Below are positions 9,220 to 21,109 of a stretch of DNA of 64,000 nucleotides, piece after piece. The notes beneath the pieces were generated by a model. It searched no databases. It was not told the DNA's origin and saw only the letters and a list, made by a program, of their open reading frames with translations. The position numbers and the translations under genes were made by a program. Numbering within the stretch: the first letter of the stretch is position 1; every line of letters begins with the position of its first letter. Origin of the DNA: Oscheius onirici (Eukaryota; Nematoda; Chromadorea; Rhabditida; Rhabditidae); assembly GCA_932521025.1 (NCBI GenBank), contig OW051473.1, positions 11,532,001 through 11,596,000 on the forward strand. Reading direction: 5' to 3'.

Positions 9220-12200
9220 ATGATGGACCTGAAGGCCGCAACTCCGGCTCACGGTCATGTACACAACAACATGTACCGAGTCGGTGAGTTTGTATACCTG
9301 GATTCAAAAGGAGCACATCCGTACTTGATCAGGAGAATCGAAGAGTTCACCAAGGTATGAGTTCTTTCTTGTCAATATAATGCCGATTTTAGAATCAAAA
9401 CGGGGTAAGCGAAGTCAGATGTACCATTGTCTACAGAAGGCGCGAAATCTCTACAGCCATTCTGAGAGTGGCAGATTCAGCTGAACGACACTGGCCAGAC
9501 TGTGAGTATCTACTAAGCGTGATGACCTGGGTAGTATCGAACCGGGTCCCGGTCACCCATCATTAGATAATATATTGCCTAGTTAATGAAGACATGATAG
9601 TAATTTATAGGTTTGCTGTAGTCCAGTACATACAGGTAATTTCACAGAGTGGCATAAGTTAGGTTATTCACTATTGTGTACTTGAAGGATAGAGCCTTCC
9701 GAATTTGATCATGAAAAATGCGTTAAACTCCTAGATAGTAAACTATCTAACATAGACTAAATTTAAACACGGTCTACATTAGAGTTAACTTGGAAAACCC
9801 GACCAAAACAGAACGAATTTTTAACTTCAGAATAAAAATTCCAATATGTGCAATGACACTGATTTTTTGATAAAATGTAATGTGAAAACATCCTAATTTT
9901 TCACAGGACGGCATGTCAATCGTAACAGTCCGTTGTTGAAACAAAAAAACAGGGTCCTCTGCCAAACATGTGACTTGCGTAACTGTAGTACTTTTAGACC
10001 TTGTCTACGACGAAGTCACTGGAGAAGAGAAGCCTACTGAGAAGCAGAAGGTCGAGTTCAATGAGAATGGAGAAATTGAAGTTACCTCTGTTCCCATCGA
10101 ACCTTCAACCAATGGCCAGGATCTGAAGAAAGAGAATGGTATGCTTTGAAATATACCGAGATATTGTAACTTTCAGGAACTACTGCCCGGAAGGATCGCA
10201 AACAAACGCCGGAAAAGTTGCAAGAGAAGGAGGATGAGAAAGAAGCGAGTCCTGAAAAGGAAGCAGACGTGAAGGAAGAGGGAAGTGAAGAGACTGAGGA
10301 AACTGATGACAAAGAACAGAAGGAGGAGTTGCAGCCGTATGATTGGGGCGTTGGAGGACTACCATTTGATGCCAACACGCTCTCGGACGAGGATCGTTAC
10401 AAGCTGAGACAGCGTGAAGTATTCCTCTCCCGGAAGGAGGAAAGACTCAATGTCAGTCACATCAGAGGAAAGTGCAGCGTCAACCTTCTCTGTGATGTCG
10501 AAACCAGTGATGACTACCTAAGTCGAGAGGTAAATTTTCTTTTTTCTTTAAATAAAATTCTTTAAGGACACATACTTCTATTCTCTGGTCTACGACAGCG
10601 AAAAACTGTCCATGTTGGCTGACAAGGGTGCTATTCGGGTCGGACCACAGTACCAGGCAGTCTTGCCTGGAGAGGAAGCACCGAAGCAGAAAGAAACGCC
10701 TGTCAAGGATGAGCTAATGGAAACTGATGAGAACAAAGAGAATGGGTAATTTCAAACCGTATCCTTTTATCATAAGTTTAGTGATCTCATGATTGACGAA
10801 GATGACGAGAATCGGAACGAAGTCAAGCAAGAGGGAGAGCCCTGTCGCGAGATCCAAATCTACAAGGCTGAGAATGGTCTGACGAACAATGACATTGACA
10901 GATATCTCATCCATGTCAGGTGAGGAATTACCCAAAGCTTTTTGAAGTTTTCTTCTTTCAGAGCTGTCGGCGTGTTCGCTCGAGTCATCGACCCCAATTC
11001 CGCAACCAAGTATCCGTCTGCCCAGATGATTGCCGCCCTGGCTTCCAAAGACTCTACCATCTTCTACGCTTATGGGCTTCTTCACAAGGCTGGTTATGAT
11101 ATTGCCAGAGCTCAAGACTTTCTCGTTCCTCCTGCTGACAAGAAGAGGATTCCTACAGACGTCGATGACAACGTCGGATTCAACACTCTGACTGTCGGAG
11201 GTCCCCTTCTTGTCAGGGATCAGCTGGAAGAATACTCTGCTCCAGAATGTGTTCTCTTTGAGGAAGGAATCGACAAACTTGGCAAAGACTTTTCGGAGAT
11301 CAGGAACCAATTGGTAAGACAGTTTTTTATAGTTTGAGGTTCGTTCTGTAAAGATCTGGTCTTATTCCGATCACTTGTTAACCAATTGGAGATGATTTCG
11401 AACAGATCTTATGCCAAGGGATTTTGTAGAAGAGTTAATAAGTGATTCTAAGTTTGTAGGCGACAGTATTCAAACAAGCGATGATTAGAAACCTGGTAGA
11501 GATCTGATACGTCTTTACTTGAATCTGTGTCTCGCACGATACGAAGTGCTATAGTTTTTCTCTATTTTCTATCTGTTCCTTTGAAAATTATTAGTTTTCA
11601 GCTCCAATGGAAGAGCCACGCCAGCATCATCGAGTACTACTACCTCTACAAGACTACTAGTCGCTACATTGACGGAAGGAAGAAGCGTAGCGCCATAGAA
11701 AAGGAAGCCAGACTTCTCCAAGTCTACGTCCCCAGCATCCCCGAAACCACCGCCTACATCGTCGGAACCATTAACAGCACAGCCGAAAAGGTCACGAACG
11801 AGCATGGATGCAATGGCTGCAACACGACCTCTGCTATCAACTGGTACAAGTGGGGAAACCGCGGTGATGACGCTATTCTCTGTACGGACTGCTGGAACTT
11901 CTGGAGACATTATGGAGGACTCCACAAACGTACAAAACTTGGTAAGAAACTATTTCGTTTTGAAAAAAAATATTTTCAGACCATTTTGATACGAATATTG
12001 CTGCCGACCCTGACGTTGCTCAGGAGTTGCTTAAGAGTCTCTCTTATGCAACGCCGTCGTGCAGCAAGACCGGCAAAGACCCAAAGCGGTACGGCGCCAA
12101 CTCGTACACCATGTACACTGTCGTCTCAGCATCTGACCTGAACCAGAATCCTGCAGCAAATGCAGCAAATTCGAAGGTATCAAAGCGAGCGCTTGGAAAG

Positions 12201-13356
12201 AGCCCGGATTCAGCAAAAAGGACACATCAACATGCGGACGAACATGTTTACGAGGATGATACGTCGAGCAATTCCAAAAAACATTTTGTCGGTAAAAAAA
12301 TGCGGAAGGTCGCCGTTCATCAACTTGAACATGACGAAAATCAACAGCCATGGTTTGAAGGAGAGGGGGGCGGTTGGGTTAATATGAATTTCAGTGTCAC
12401 AGATGGATCAGAACAAGCTTTGCGTGGTGATGAAGGCTATTGCGGCCCCAAACCTAAACGTTCCCGCCACAACATTCCAGCAGCTGGTAGCCGACTTGGT
12501 AAGTATTTTTGGCAAAAAACGGCACTTTTCGGCGTTTTCCCCAGCGCCGAGCGCGAAAAGACAAAAACAATAGGTCCCGGCGAGATTCGAACTCGCGTCG
12601 CAGGATTCAAAGTCCTGAGTGCTAACCGCTACACCACGGGACCTCGAGAGGCGAGACAGACGACAGGGAAGAGTAGACAGGCCCGAGAGTGTTGTGTGCC
12701 TTATTTTCCGGTCATTTTCAGATGAGTCAGTTCAGTGGATCCAACAAAAGACCGGCCTCTGCAAGTCTTGAAGGCCAGCCTCCAGCCAAAAAGGTAAGTT
12801 TCGTGTGTTTTTGTGAAGGAAAAAGTAGCGAATAATTCTAACAACTCTTGGGTTTTGCCATTTTCTAACACTTTCCCCCTCCCTTTAACGATCCCCCCAC
12901 ATTTTGTCTCAGTAATCTTGTAGTGTTTTTCTATGTCTCTAATTCCCGCGTGGCCTACTAATTTACCAGTTAATGCTTTAGTATTCAGAGACAAGAATCT
13001 AAGATCTCCCTTCTCTTTTTCTAGGCACCCGCACTATCCTCTCTCCCTTACATGGTCGATGATCGTTGCGAGAATTCGCAGGGTTCTGGTGTATACACCT
13101 TCCTGTCGGGACCTGTATATCGGTGTGTGGTGCAACCCTTTTACATATTTAGGCAGAAAACAGTCTCCTAGAATCTAATTTTTTTGAAATTGATGTATAT
13201 TTTTCAAATTTCAGGCAGCGCCGACGCCAGCAGATTGACAGAAAAGTTGCTCGGCGTCTGGGTCGACGACCTCTTGACAACAACAGCGACCTTCTTCTTC
13301 TCCCCTTGGTCTCTAGCTGCGAGTCTGTATACAATACTTCTTTATCTCTTTCTTAA
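9220..13356 (+). CDS. lin-40: MTA/LIN-40 family NuRD chromatin subunit
   Basis: Metastasis-associated family protein, a nuclear subunit of the NuRD nucleosome remodelling/deacetylase complex. Joined exons show a BAH domain ([23 protein letters not shown], then [13 protein letters not shown] and YFYSLVYD), and an acidic Lys/Glu-rich insert within it. An ELM2 part follows ([12 protein letters not shown]), then a SANT domain ([25 protein letters not shown]) and a GATA-type zinc finger ([30 protein letters not shown]). Conserved C-terminal stretches follow ([39 protein letters not shown]) and a basic [18 protein letters not shown] end before TAA at 13354-13356. Introns at about 12089-12146 and 12354-12394 are needed to keep the frame and are my choice. 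An antisense tRNA-Gln sits in the intron 12499-12721. The first ATG of the ATGATG pair was taken as start. Confidence 0.9.
12572..12643 (-). tRNA. tRNA-Gln (anticodon TTG)
   Basis: On the minus strand the acceptor stem GGTCCCG pairs fully with CGGGACC. The D arm contains TGGTGTAGCGGTTAGCA. The anticodon stem CAGGA/TCCTG closes the loop CTTTGAA, giving anticodon TTG. The T arm is GCGAG-TTCGAAT-CTCGC with perfect pairing, and the discriminator base is T. A and B boxes are intact. It lies antisense in a lin-40 intron. Confidence 0.97.
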
Positions 13357-13504
13357 CAAGCTCCCAGTCTCCTTTAAGCTTTCTTCCCTTTTTTGCGTAC
13401 TCGTAGGTCTCACTTTATGATATAATCTGTTATGCGGGCTCGACACTATTTCCATTTTTAGCGTGTAGTAGTGAATCACACACTCTCTGTCTCTGTTATC
13501 CCTG

Positions 13505-13510
13505 AATAAA
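13505..13510 (+). terminator. Polyadenylation signal AATAAA of lin-40
   Basis: AATAAA lies about 150 bp past the lin-40 stop codon and before the next gene on the same strand. Confidence 0.45.
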
Positions 13511-13834
13511 TTTTCTTGTTTTTGTACACGAGACGAGCGACGAATGAACAGCAGAGAATTAAAGAGAGAGAGAGAGCAGCAAAACCATAGCAACAAATCC
13601 TTCGGGAGAGCCGCTCTTCTCTCTCTCTCTCAATATACTATAATTCCAGAGACTGCATCCTTTCGCCGGCTCGCAGGTGCTTCCGACTATACTAGTCTTT
13701 CATATATACACCACAGGCCTCTTTCTCATTAAAAGTCGATCCAATTAATGGCGTCTGGCAACGGGGCCTAGCCAAACTACACTCTACTTCCTTAAACAAT
13801 GCCTTTACGATTTCACCATTCTTTTTCTAGAGAA

Positions 13835-15390
13835 ATGGCCACGTGTGCGCTTCCTCCGATCGGAGAAGTCTTTGCCGTTTTCATGAAACATGCGACGGAA
13901 TCACAGACGATTCCAACGATAACAGTTGAAGATAGTGGTCAGCTGAATTCCGATTCTTTGCCCGATTTCTATGAACAGCGACCTTCGACTTTTTGTGAGC
14001 AGCCTTTCAACTGCGTCACACCTGATGTGCTCCGCGTCGAGTCGCAGGGTCGGGTACACAAGACGCGGAGCAGAAAAAGAAAGCAACAGCCTCCGTACGA
14101 GCTACCTCCTCGTCGGAATTTTCTTTCTCCAACGCGTGCCAGTATACAGCAGTTTCAACGACAAATAGCCTCTGTCAATCTCAGCGCCGAAGACGAACGT
14201 AAGCCCACTAAAAATAGCCTTCTGATGAGGGATTTTAGCTGATAATTTTCGGCCTACTCTGTTAACACCAGATGATGCCGACTATGTTCATAAGTATCGT
14301 GAACCCGTCATGGTCGATTTGGACGCTGGAGCGACGGATAAGGCTCTACCTCTTGGAGACCTGTACCCAGTTAAACGAAACAATGTTGTCGCGCGACCCT
14401 TTAAGATCAGGAACTGGCCTCTAAAAATCCGGGTCTCGAAAAAGGTGGATGCCGTTTTTGAATATAATCTGCCATTTTCAGAGGCGTGTCATTCGTAAGC
14501 CACGACACTTGGACAATGACCGGGATGTAGACGGGGCTCTCATTCTTAATCTTCCTAGAAATCAAGTAGTGAAAAATACTTAAAAATGATGTTTTGTTTT
14601 AGCCAGCGGAACTGGGCATAAAAATCACCAGGCGTGGAAAATTCCACCGCCGGCTCCTTACTCCAGCTCTTAGAAGACGATTTGCTCGTCGACCTCACGA
14701 GTTCATCGACCTTAATCTTGTCGCCGATGACCGTAAGATACCAATATTTTCAAACAATCTTGTAGTGTACCAAAATGAGAGTCGACTTCAGCCAGTGATA
14801 ACAAGAATTCTTGAACAGAAAGGCATTACAATGGTTAATGTTCCGGCAAACTATGATATGGTGGCTAGAGCTGTTAATGAGACGGTACAGGAGCTATTTT
14901 TTGCTGAAAGGTCAATTTTTAGCTGTGGATGTTCCTGAGAATCGAAAAGTCTAGAAATTTTACTAATCAGAAGTATACGGACATGTCAATGGATCGAGTC
15001 AAAGAGGTAAAAAATACTAAAAGCTGTTGTACTGTTTTCAGGTCTTACTCTTAAAGCAACGAAAACTGAACTTGGCTCTTTGTCAAGCCACTGGAAAAAA
15101 AGTCTACGAGCAACCAGAACATTTTCAGGTGACCTTTGTGAAAATTTCAAAAATTACCGTTACAGTATGACTTTGACACGTCACGGATTGGTCTTCTCGT
15201 AAGGGCTGGATATACTGTGGCGGCTGCTGTAAACAGATATCTTCTGGAAAAAACGATTGGTCTCTACGGACACGACGAGACGGTCTCTTGGCGTGATCCG
15301 AAAGCTGTTATGGACGCACTCCGGGAAGGATCATGGAGGCCACGTTTACAAACCTTAACATCATTTCCAAGCACGTCGAAATGCGATTAA
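13835..15390 (+). CDS. Unrecognised basic protein
   Basis: I do not recognise this protein. A consistent multi-exon model is visible, with exons joined over short introns: 14199-14271, 14433-14481, then others of 33-50 bp. The start ATG (13835) follows the acceptor-like TTTTTCTAG by 4 bp, so it may be a trans-spliced 5' end; an in-frame ATG also exists at 13799. The product is roughly 390 residues. Its N-terminus is MATCALPPIGEVF. It has very basic stretches (TRSRKRKQQPP, ITRRGKFHRRLLTPALRRRF, ARRPHEFIDLNL). The C-terminal part is more ordered, with VLLLKQRKLNLALCQATG, RIGLLVRAGYTVAAAVNRYL and GHDETVSWRDPKAVMDAL. The basic runs suggest nuclear or nucleic-acid contact, which is inference only. 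The TAA is at 15388-15390. It lies about 480 bp downstream of lin-40 on the same strand. Confidence 0.7.
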
Positions 15391-16178
15391 ACTTGTGCTG
15401 TATAATATTGTGATCTCAAAACAAATTGTGACTAAGTAGACCAATGAAAACATCGGCATAATTAATGAGCTGGACGGAACACATTGACTCATAAAAAAGG
15501 ACTGAAGTTTCCGTTAGTTTGAAGGAGAGAAATTGAAGCAATATTGCTATACCGACCATTGACAGTCTACTGCTAATACCGCTTCCTGCACTCGAGAAGA
15601 AAACATAGGACTTCGATAAAAATTCGAATGTTTTTCAACTGATATCTGAGCAGAGATGCCAGGAAAAAAGTGAACACTGTGATCAGGAAGAGAGAATGAA
15701 ATCTATGAAAAATCAAAAGGTAAACCTGTTTAAGTTTACGACTAATGCATAGAGAACGTCTTTAGAGAGAAATCGCAGAAAAAAAAATTATTAAGACATT
15801 TTGATTCGGCGATCCAGTAGGCCCTCAAATTGTCATAGATGAAATAGCTAAGCTAGTGATGATTTACCTATACACCCATTCTATTCTTACAACCGCGAGG
15901 CGCTTCCGTCTGTCTGTGTGGTCGTGACAGACTGTCACACGAAAGAAGCAAGCTTGATTTAGGGGTACCGCATATCGTTCTTCTTCAAAATTGCGCTAGA
16001 AGAATTTATTCTGGCGGACCAGTTTCGTCCGATACCCTACTTGATCTCATCACAGGAAAAATCTGGATAATACAATCAATTACTAAATGCTTCCATCCGG
16101 TACGTCTTCAGTATTGCCTTTACAAACCCAAATACATCCGTTTTTAACATGGTTTCACTGAGAAAAAGACATGACGAT
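15391..16178. other. Intergenic, nothing recognised
   Basis: Separates the unrecognised plus-strand gene from the small minus-strand peptide gene. No exon, repeat or RNA gene could be supported. Confidence 0.4.
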
Positions 16179-16442
16179 TTACATGTGAGGATTGTAATCA
16201 CGTCGGCTTCGAAGTTTTCTCCACTTTCTGGCTAGAGGACTGACGAACGGGTTGGCGATGAATCCAACAGATGGCGATTCTTCTTCCACTGATGCTGGTC
16301 TGTTTTTCAAGTTTTGTACTACTAAAATACTATACCTCTTTTCTGGGTAGCCGTACGTGTTGGGCGAAAAATCTGCCGGATGAAAGGCCCATTGAATTGA
16401 GGAACCGACGAGAAGAAGACAGAACATGGCGCTGGTAAACAT
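16179..16442 (-). CDS. Small secreted, possibly neuropeptide-like precursor
   Basis: Begins with a hydrophobic signal-like segment (MFTSAMFCLLLVGSSIQWAF), then HPADFSPNTYGYPEKR. A GTATAG...CAG intron of 36 bp can be removed, giving RPASVEEESPSVGFIANPF and a basic end (LARKWRKLRSRRDYNPHM). Dibasic sites (KR, RK, RR) would release short peptides. The product is about 75 residues when spliced. Because the intron is a multiple of three and has no stop, the retained form is also open (87 residues). I cannot match it to a known peptide family, so neuropeptide is inferred from the signal peptide, small size and dibasic sites. An alternative is a small secreted structural or antimicrobial peptide. 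Confidence 0.5.
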   Translation of the reverse strand: MFTSAMFCLLLVGSSIQWAFHPADFSPNTYGYPEKRYSILVVQNLKNRPASVEEESPSVGFIANPFVSPLARKWRKLRSRRDYNPHM

Positions 16443-17833
16443 GACTCCCGGTCTGAATTAGCGAACCTTACGATGAGACACTAGAGCTAATTGTGAATGT
16501 GAAATAGGGCGGTTACTGGAAGACAATTGGAAGAAAAACAGAAGAACATGGTCATTCAAAATTCCTTTGGGCAAAGAGAAACTTTAAAGGGCACAGCTCT
16601 CTATGTACTCAGCCAGATGTTTGACAAACTCGGTGCGTAGAAAGACCGTGCGAAAGTATGCGAGAATCTAAGCAAGATGCAACTGACGCACGACTTAAAA
16701 GTAGTAATTACAGCTGAGAACAATAGGAGCAGATTGCTCCAGAGATAGACTCCAAATTAAGCCTTAACTTTAATTGCTTGACACGTAAGAGAAAACACGA
16801 AAATGTGGAGTCATTTTGTAGCTTGACACGAGTTCTGCAAAACTGAAGACACAAACACAAGTACGCTTTCTGCCTAGCTGACACGATACGTCTGGGAAGG
16901 GTAATTTACCAGTGAGGAAATTGTGACAGGACAGACGTACCGGAACCGACCTGGGAGAGTTGGAGCCTCAACGATTGAGTCTCATTCCCGCATGAGTAAT
17001 GAATAGAACGAAGAACAATGCTTGCAAAAAACACACACAAGAAAGTATGGACAAAATGACAGGTGGCATTGAATTAGGCTTGAAATAGAAACACGTAGTT
17101 ATATTCGGCTGTAAGTGCGCATATCTGAAGGAAGTGGAGGCGTCTACCACTAGACATCTGCTATTCAATGGGAACACATTCTGGGAGAAAAAAACAGAGG
17201 TATTCAACATTCTATTAACTGCCTGCTAATGGCGACTAGCTAGAAACAATGAAGTTAAGTTTTCCTGTGACCAAGACAAGTAAGCGGGTGCTTTCTGAGT
17301 TGTTTGGGTACGCGGTTGGGATGAGTTAATTTTAAAAGTGTAGCTGTTGAATTGTGACATTTTTGCATTATTCCATGTCCCTCTGTTTGCGCACCAACTT
17401 CAAAAGGAGGTAGGCTAGCTTTAAAGGTTTTTAATTTTTTGTTTTGACTGTTGTGTTGTTGGTTTATCAATATTCTGTGTAAAGTAAAATGCCAGGTGTT
17501 CAGCAGGTGGAAGGCTACTGAAGCTACTGATCACAAAAAATGTAGCTTTGATTTTGAGGGCAGAAATCCAGACTATGTTGCTAGAATTCAAAAACTATCG
17601 GAAACTAAAGACTTCCCCTTTTCCTCTGGAAGACTGTGTACGTTTCTGACATGGTATATCGTAAAAGTAAGAGTCAGAGAACGGAAATGGTGAGATCACT
17701 TGTTTCTCTTAAGAAGCCTTTCTTCGTTATTTATGGACGACTCCTTCACCCCGTCAGGCTTCTCTTAACCTTTTACTTGCTCTAAACTACATTTAGGTAA
17801 ACATTTATTCCACCGCGGTCTATCGTCAGTCAT
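16443..17833. other. Intergenic, nothing recognised
   Basis: About 1.4 kb upstream of the peptide gene and downstream of the neurensin-like gene. Short open frames show no domain or splice support. Confidence 0.4.
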
Positions 17834-18778
17834 CTAGTGGAGAAGGGGAGAGGAGTCGAGAACGTCCGTCTGAGCAACAGGTGAAGACTTCTCGGACGGC
17901 TGTACCTTTGAGATCTCCTCCATGACGGGCACTGGGCCACTGCAACTGATATTTGTTCAAGGCACCGAAGCAAAGGTACCTGTTATTAGTGATGCCAGTC
18001 TTTTCTCCGTGTGGGAAGATCCGGATAGCCTCGTGAGGAGTATTATCTTCGCTGGCAAATGTAGCAAATCTCTTAGATCCCAAGCAGGCGGCGAGCGTTG
18101 GGATGATCAGCGAGACGGCCAGAAGAAGAGCTCCCGAAGCAAAGACGCAAAAACCGGCAGTTTTCCAGTGACGCATTGGGTCCAAAAGAAGGCTTTGAAG
18201 CTTCTCCTGGGGTACGTAGTAGCCGCCATCTTCGTCCTTAAAACATTTTTAACTTCGAACTTCGAACAGCGCTTAAGTTTCATTCAACTTTGGTTGGAAC
18301 ATTGAAAATGTGTGGCTTTAAAGGGGTTTGAAGAATAAATTTAAGATTGCTTTAAAACAGCCTTAAGAGTATCGGGTTCATCTTAAAGCGCAAACCTTAA
18401 AGATGTAGAACTTGGTGATAGTTTCCTCAACTCCAGCGTGTGGCCAGGAGTATCCAACAATGATCGACAGTGCTCCTCCGGTGAGCAACAGAAGACCTTT
18501 AACGAAAATCTTAACAGTAGCCGGATTCAAAACTAACCGATCACAGTGCATATGCGGCATACGAACAAACCTCCCCGTCTAGATGGCTGCTGCGGAAGTA
18601 GGTACCAAGCTCCGCTCTGTTCGATGTCTTCAACTGTGGGAGAGAGGTAGAACTGATGAAGGTAATTGCGAATGCCGAAGCCCTGCGCAGCCGAGACCTC
18701 ATCCACCAGAGCCGTAGGCTTGACAGGCGGAGAGAGCTTCTCCTTCTTGTTGCCGGAACCCAATCGGAAGCCGGTCAT
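17834..18778 (-). CDS. Neurensin-family two-pass membrane protein
   Basis: Minus-strand exons join into a protein of about 250 residues starting MTGFRLGSGNKKEK. It contains GFGIRNYLHQFYLSPTVEDI, then a first membrane helix (ICTVIGLLLLTGGALSIIVG) followed by YSWPH. A short luminal part (IFKDEDGGYYVP) leads to LLDPMRHWKTAGFCVFASG and a second hydrophobic helix, and the tail ends VLDSSPLLH. The YLHxFY segment, Cys before helix one, the two closely spaced helices and the RxxG..C segment match neurensin-1/2, vesicle membrane proteins of neurons. The final 40-bp intron before SGPVPVMEEI is required to reach the TAG at 17834-17836. No frame disruption was seen. Confidence 0.75.
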
Positions 18779-21109
18779 GGCTCCCCAGGAGGTATAAAAA
18801 CCTACAGAACCGGAGGATATATGAAGGTACTAGGCAAACAGCTTTGAAATGAACTGGGCCGGAAGCCCCAATGAAGCCTTAGGGGAACCAAATCGATTAC
18901 AACCGGCCCCCTTTTTTAACGTGAATATGGAGAGGCAGAGGTGCAAATGAAGATTTGATTAGTGAGAAACGGTGAAGCACGCAAAGAGCTTGCTTTTGCG
19001 CTACTTTCATTAAGAAGATAAGGCTCAATTCCAGATAGTGTGGGCTATGAGCAAAAGTTAGTCCTCTTTTTAGCTTACAGACCGCCTCCAGACGGCGATA
19101 AAACGAAAATTGTAGTCGGGAACAATCCCATAAATGGCCTACAGTATTCAGTCGTTGTGAACACGAACAGCTACGTTCGCATGAGACAGATGTCTTCTGG
19201 CAAAGTTCAAAGTCTCTGCGTGGGGATTACGATAGGCTTTGTCGTGCGGAAAACAGGAGATGAAATCCAGAGTTTTTGCTTCCCCCTTCTGAAGCGTCAG
19301 CAGTAAGCTGATTACTCGCAGAGTTACAAAAAATTTGCTTCGTGGAAAGCAGAGTACCGAGGACTGAAAAGGAGAGTAACTTTAAGCAGGAAGCCAATGT
19401 TTTCTCGTTGTGTGCCGGCTTCAAACTTTGTCCGGAGAGCGCCCACGTTCGGGGAAGAAGGCGGTTCGAGCGAGAGGAGGTGTTTATTCCGTTTCAGTAC
19501 TTTTTCTCTCATCATCTTCAGCCATTTCAAAAGCAAACAAATGAGCTTTCAAAGAATCGTCTATAATTTAAACCTATGAAGAGAAACCTATTCGCAGATA
19601 TTTGAGCGGGGAGTGTTAAAACTCTCATCTCGAAACAATTCTTTGCGTGCCGAAAAGAGTAATTGTAGGGTCAGCTCGAGGTCTCAATCACCCCGCAGCC
19701 TCGAACCTACAATTATGGCTGGAGAAGAGACAAACAACTGGAGGGAAAAGAGCATTCCTGGACAGGAAAAATGGGCTCTCTCCAAGCAGGCTCTCGGCAA
19801 TTAATTCGGGATGGCGGGGGGTCGGTTTTGATGGCATGAAATCCGTACTCCGGCCACGGATAGTTGTTGTGCTCCGCGATCGATGCGGCAGCGGCAAGTG
19901 ACGTGAAGTAGCGTCTGCGCTCTCCCCTGAGCTCTTGCTCACTATGATTATTTTGCTCAAATAGGCGTAGTGGATAGGGAAGTTTAAGTTGGATCACCTA
20001 TAGGTAATTTTAAGGGGATTAAGAGCTGGATATCAATGACGAGATTAAACTAGTACGTCACTCAAAAATCACTAATGCGAATTATTCCTTCGGGGGAGTG
20101 GAAGGACACGTAACGTAAACGTGGTTCAAGTTCAGATCAACAACCAAAGCGGATTGAGCTGGAATCCAGAAAGAAACTCTAACCCATGAGAGCGAGAGTC
20201 TCTCACGCCTCACGGGAGTCGTTCTCAGAAAAAATATAATCAGAACAGGTGAATCAGATCGGCTCTGCGTGTGGATGGCTTGCCAATTAGCCTAGTCACG
20301 CGAATTCAGAAAACTACAATTGGTAATCTCAGGCTCTGGATTGTTTTGCCAGAGTGGTAACTAATGAGGAACTGAACAATTTATGAGAGTCCAGAAGCCA
20401 GGAGGGAACAACAATTAAGTTGAACTAGGGTCTCGGGTTGAGCACTTGAAGGAGAGACCTTTTAAAGGGAAACAACGTCAAAGGTGCTGAAGAGTCCCCT
20501 TTGGATAGAGAGCCCCTGACGTGCCCATACATCATCGAGTCAGTTTTAGAACATGCAAACACTTTTGATGTTTCAAACGGATCTAGGTCGACAAACAGGT
20601 GGAAAACGTACTTATATTTCGTGCTAAGAAAATAGGACATAGAGCGTCACTACAAGCCTGGAACTTTTTAACGTTGAGCTGATTTGCTAAAAAAGCTGCA
20701 AAATTAGCCTGACCTCGTTTAAAATGGGCTCAAATAGCTTTGAACTTAACTGAGAACGGTGCCAAATTTAGCTTAGCCACTTGATTTTGAAGTTTGGACA
20801 AACCTTGTTAACTCTTAAGGGAACTTCTGTGGCCACTTAGCAAGTTGCAGAGATTTAACTCAAAGACATTATAGGGGGCCCGAAGAGACTGTTCCTGATA
20901 TTAAAGAGACGCATAAAGCAAAATTTCAACTAAAATACGATTCCATAATACAAGCCCTGCCTTGTTTTAAGAAGCGGAAGAACATATTCATTTTGTGTCG
21001 GCTTACATAACCGGCTTGTTTTGCAGCTGAAGAATGCATTTCTCAATGCCTGCCAAATGATCACTGTTTATTACTTAGTATACACGTTTGGTTAAATAGC
21101 ACTCAAAGC
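18779..21109. other. Intergenic, nothing firm
   Basis: About 2.3 kb without a supportable gene. An 88-codon plus-strand frame at 19040-19306 has a possible upstream acceptor but no recognised motif. No repeat structure stands out. Confidence 0.35.

Noticed and set aside
12540-12725. Open frame running through the tRNA region as a C-terminal lin-40 extension
   Set aside because: It reads across a perfect tRNA-Gln and a GTAAGT donor; splicing 12499-12721 gives a frame that matches MTA-like text instead.
19040-19306. 88-codon plus-strand frame with an acceptor-like site before RPPPDGDKTK
   Set aside because: No motif, no donor or partner exon, and overlapping antisense frames of similar length.
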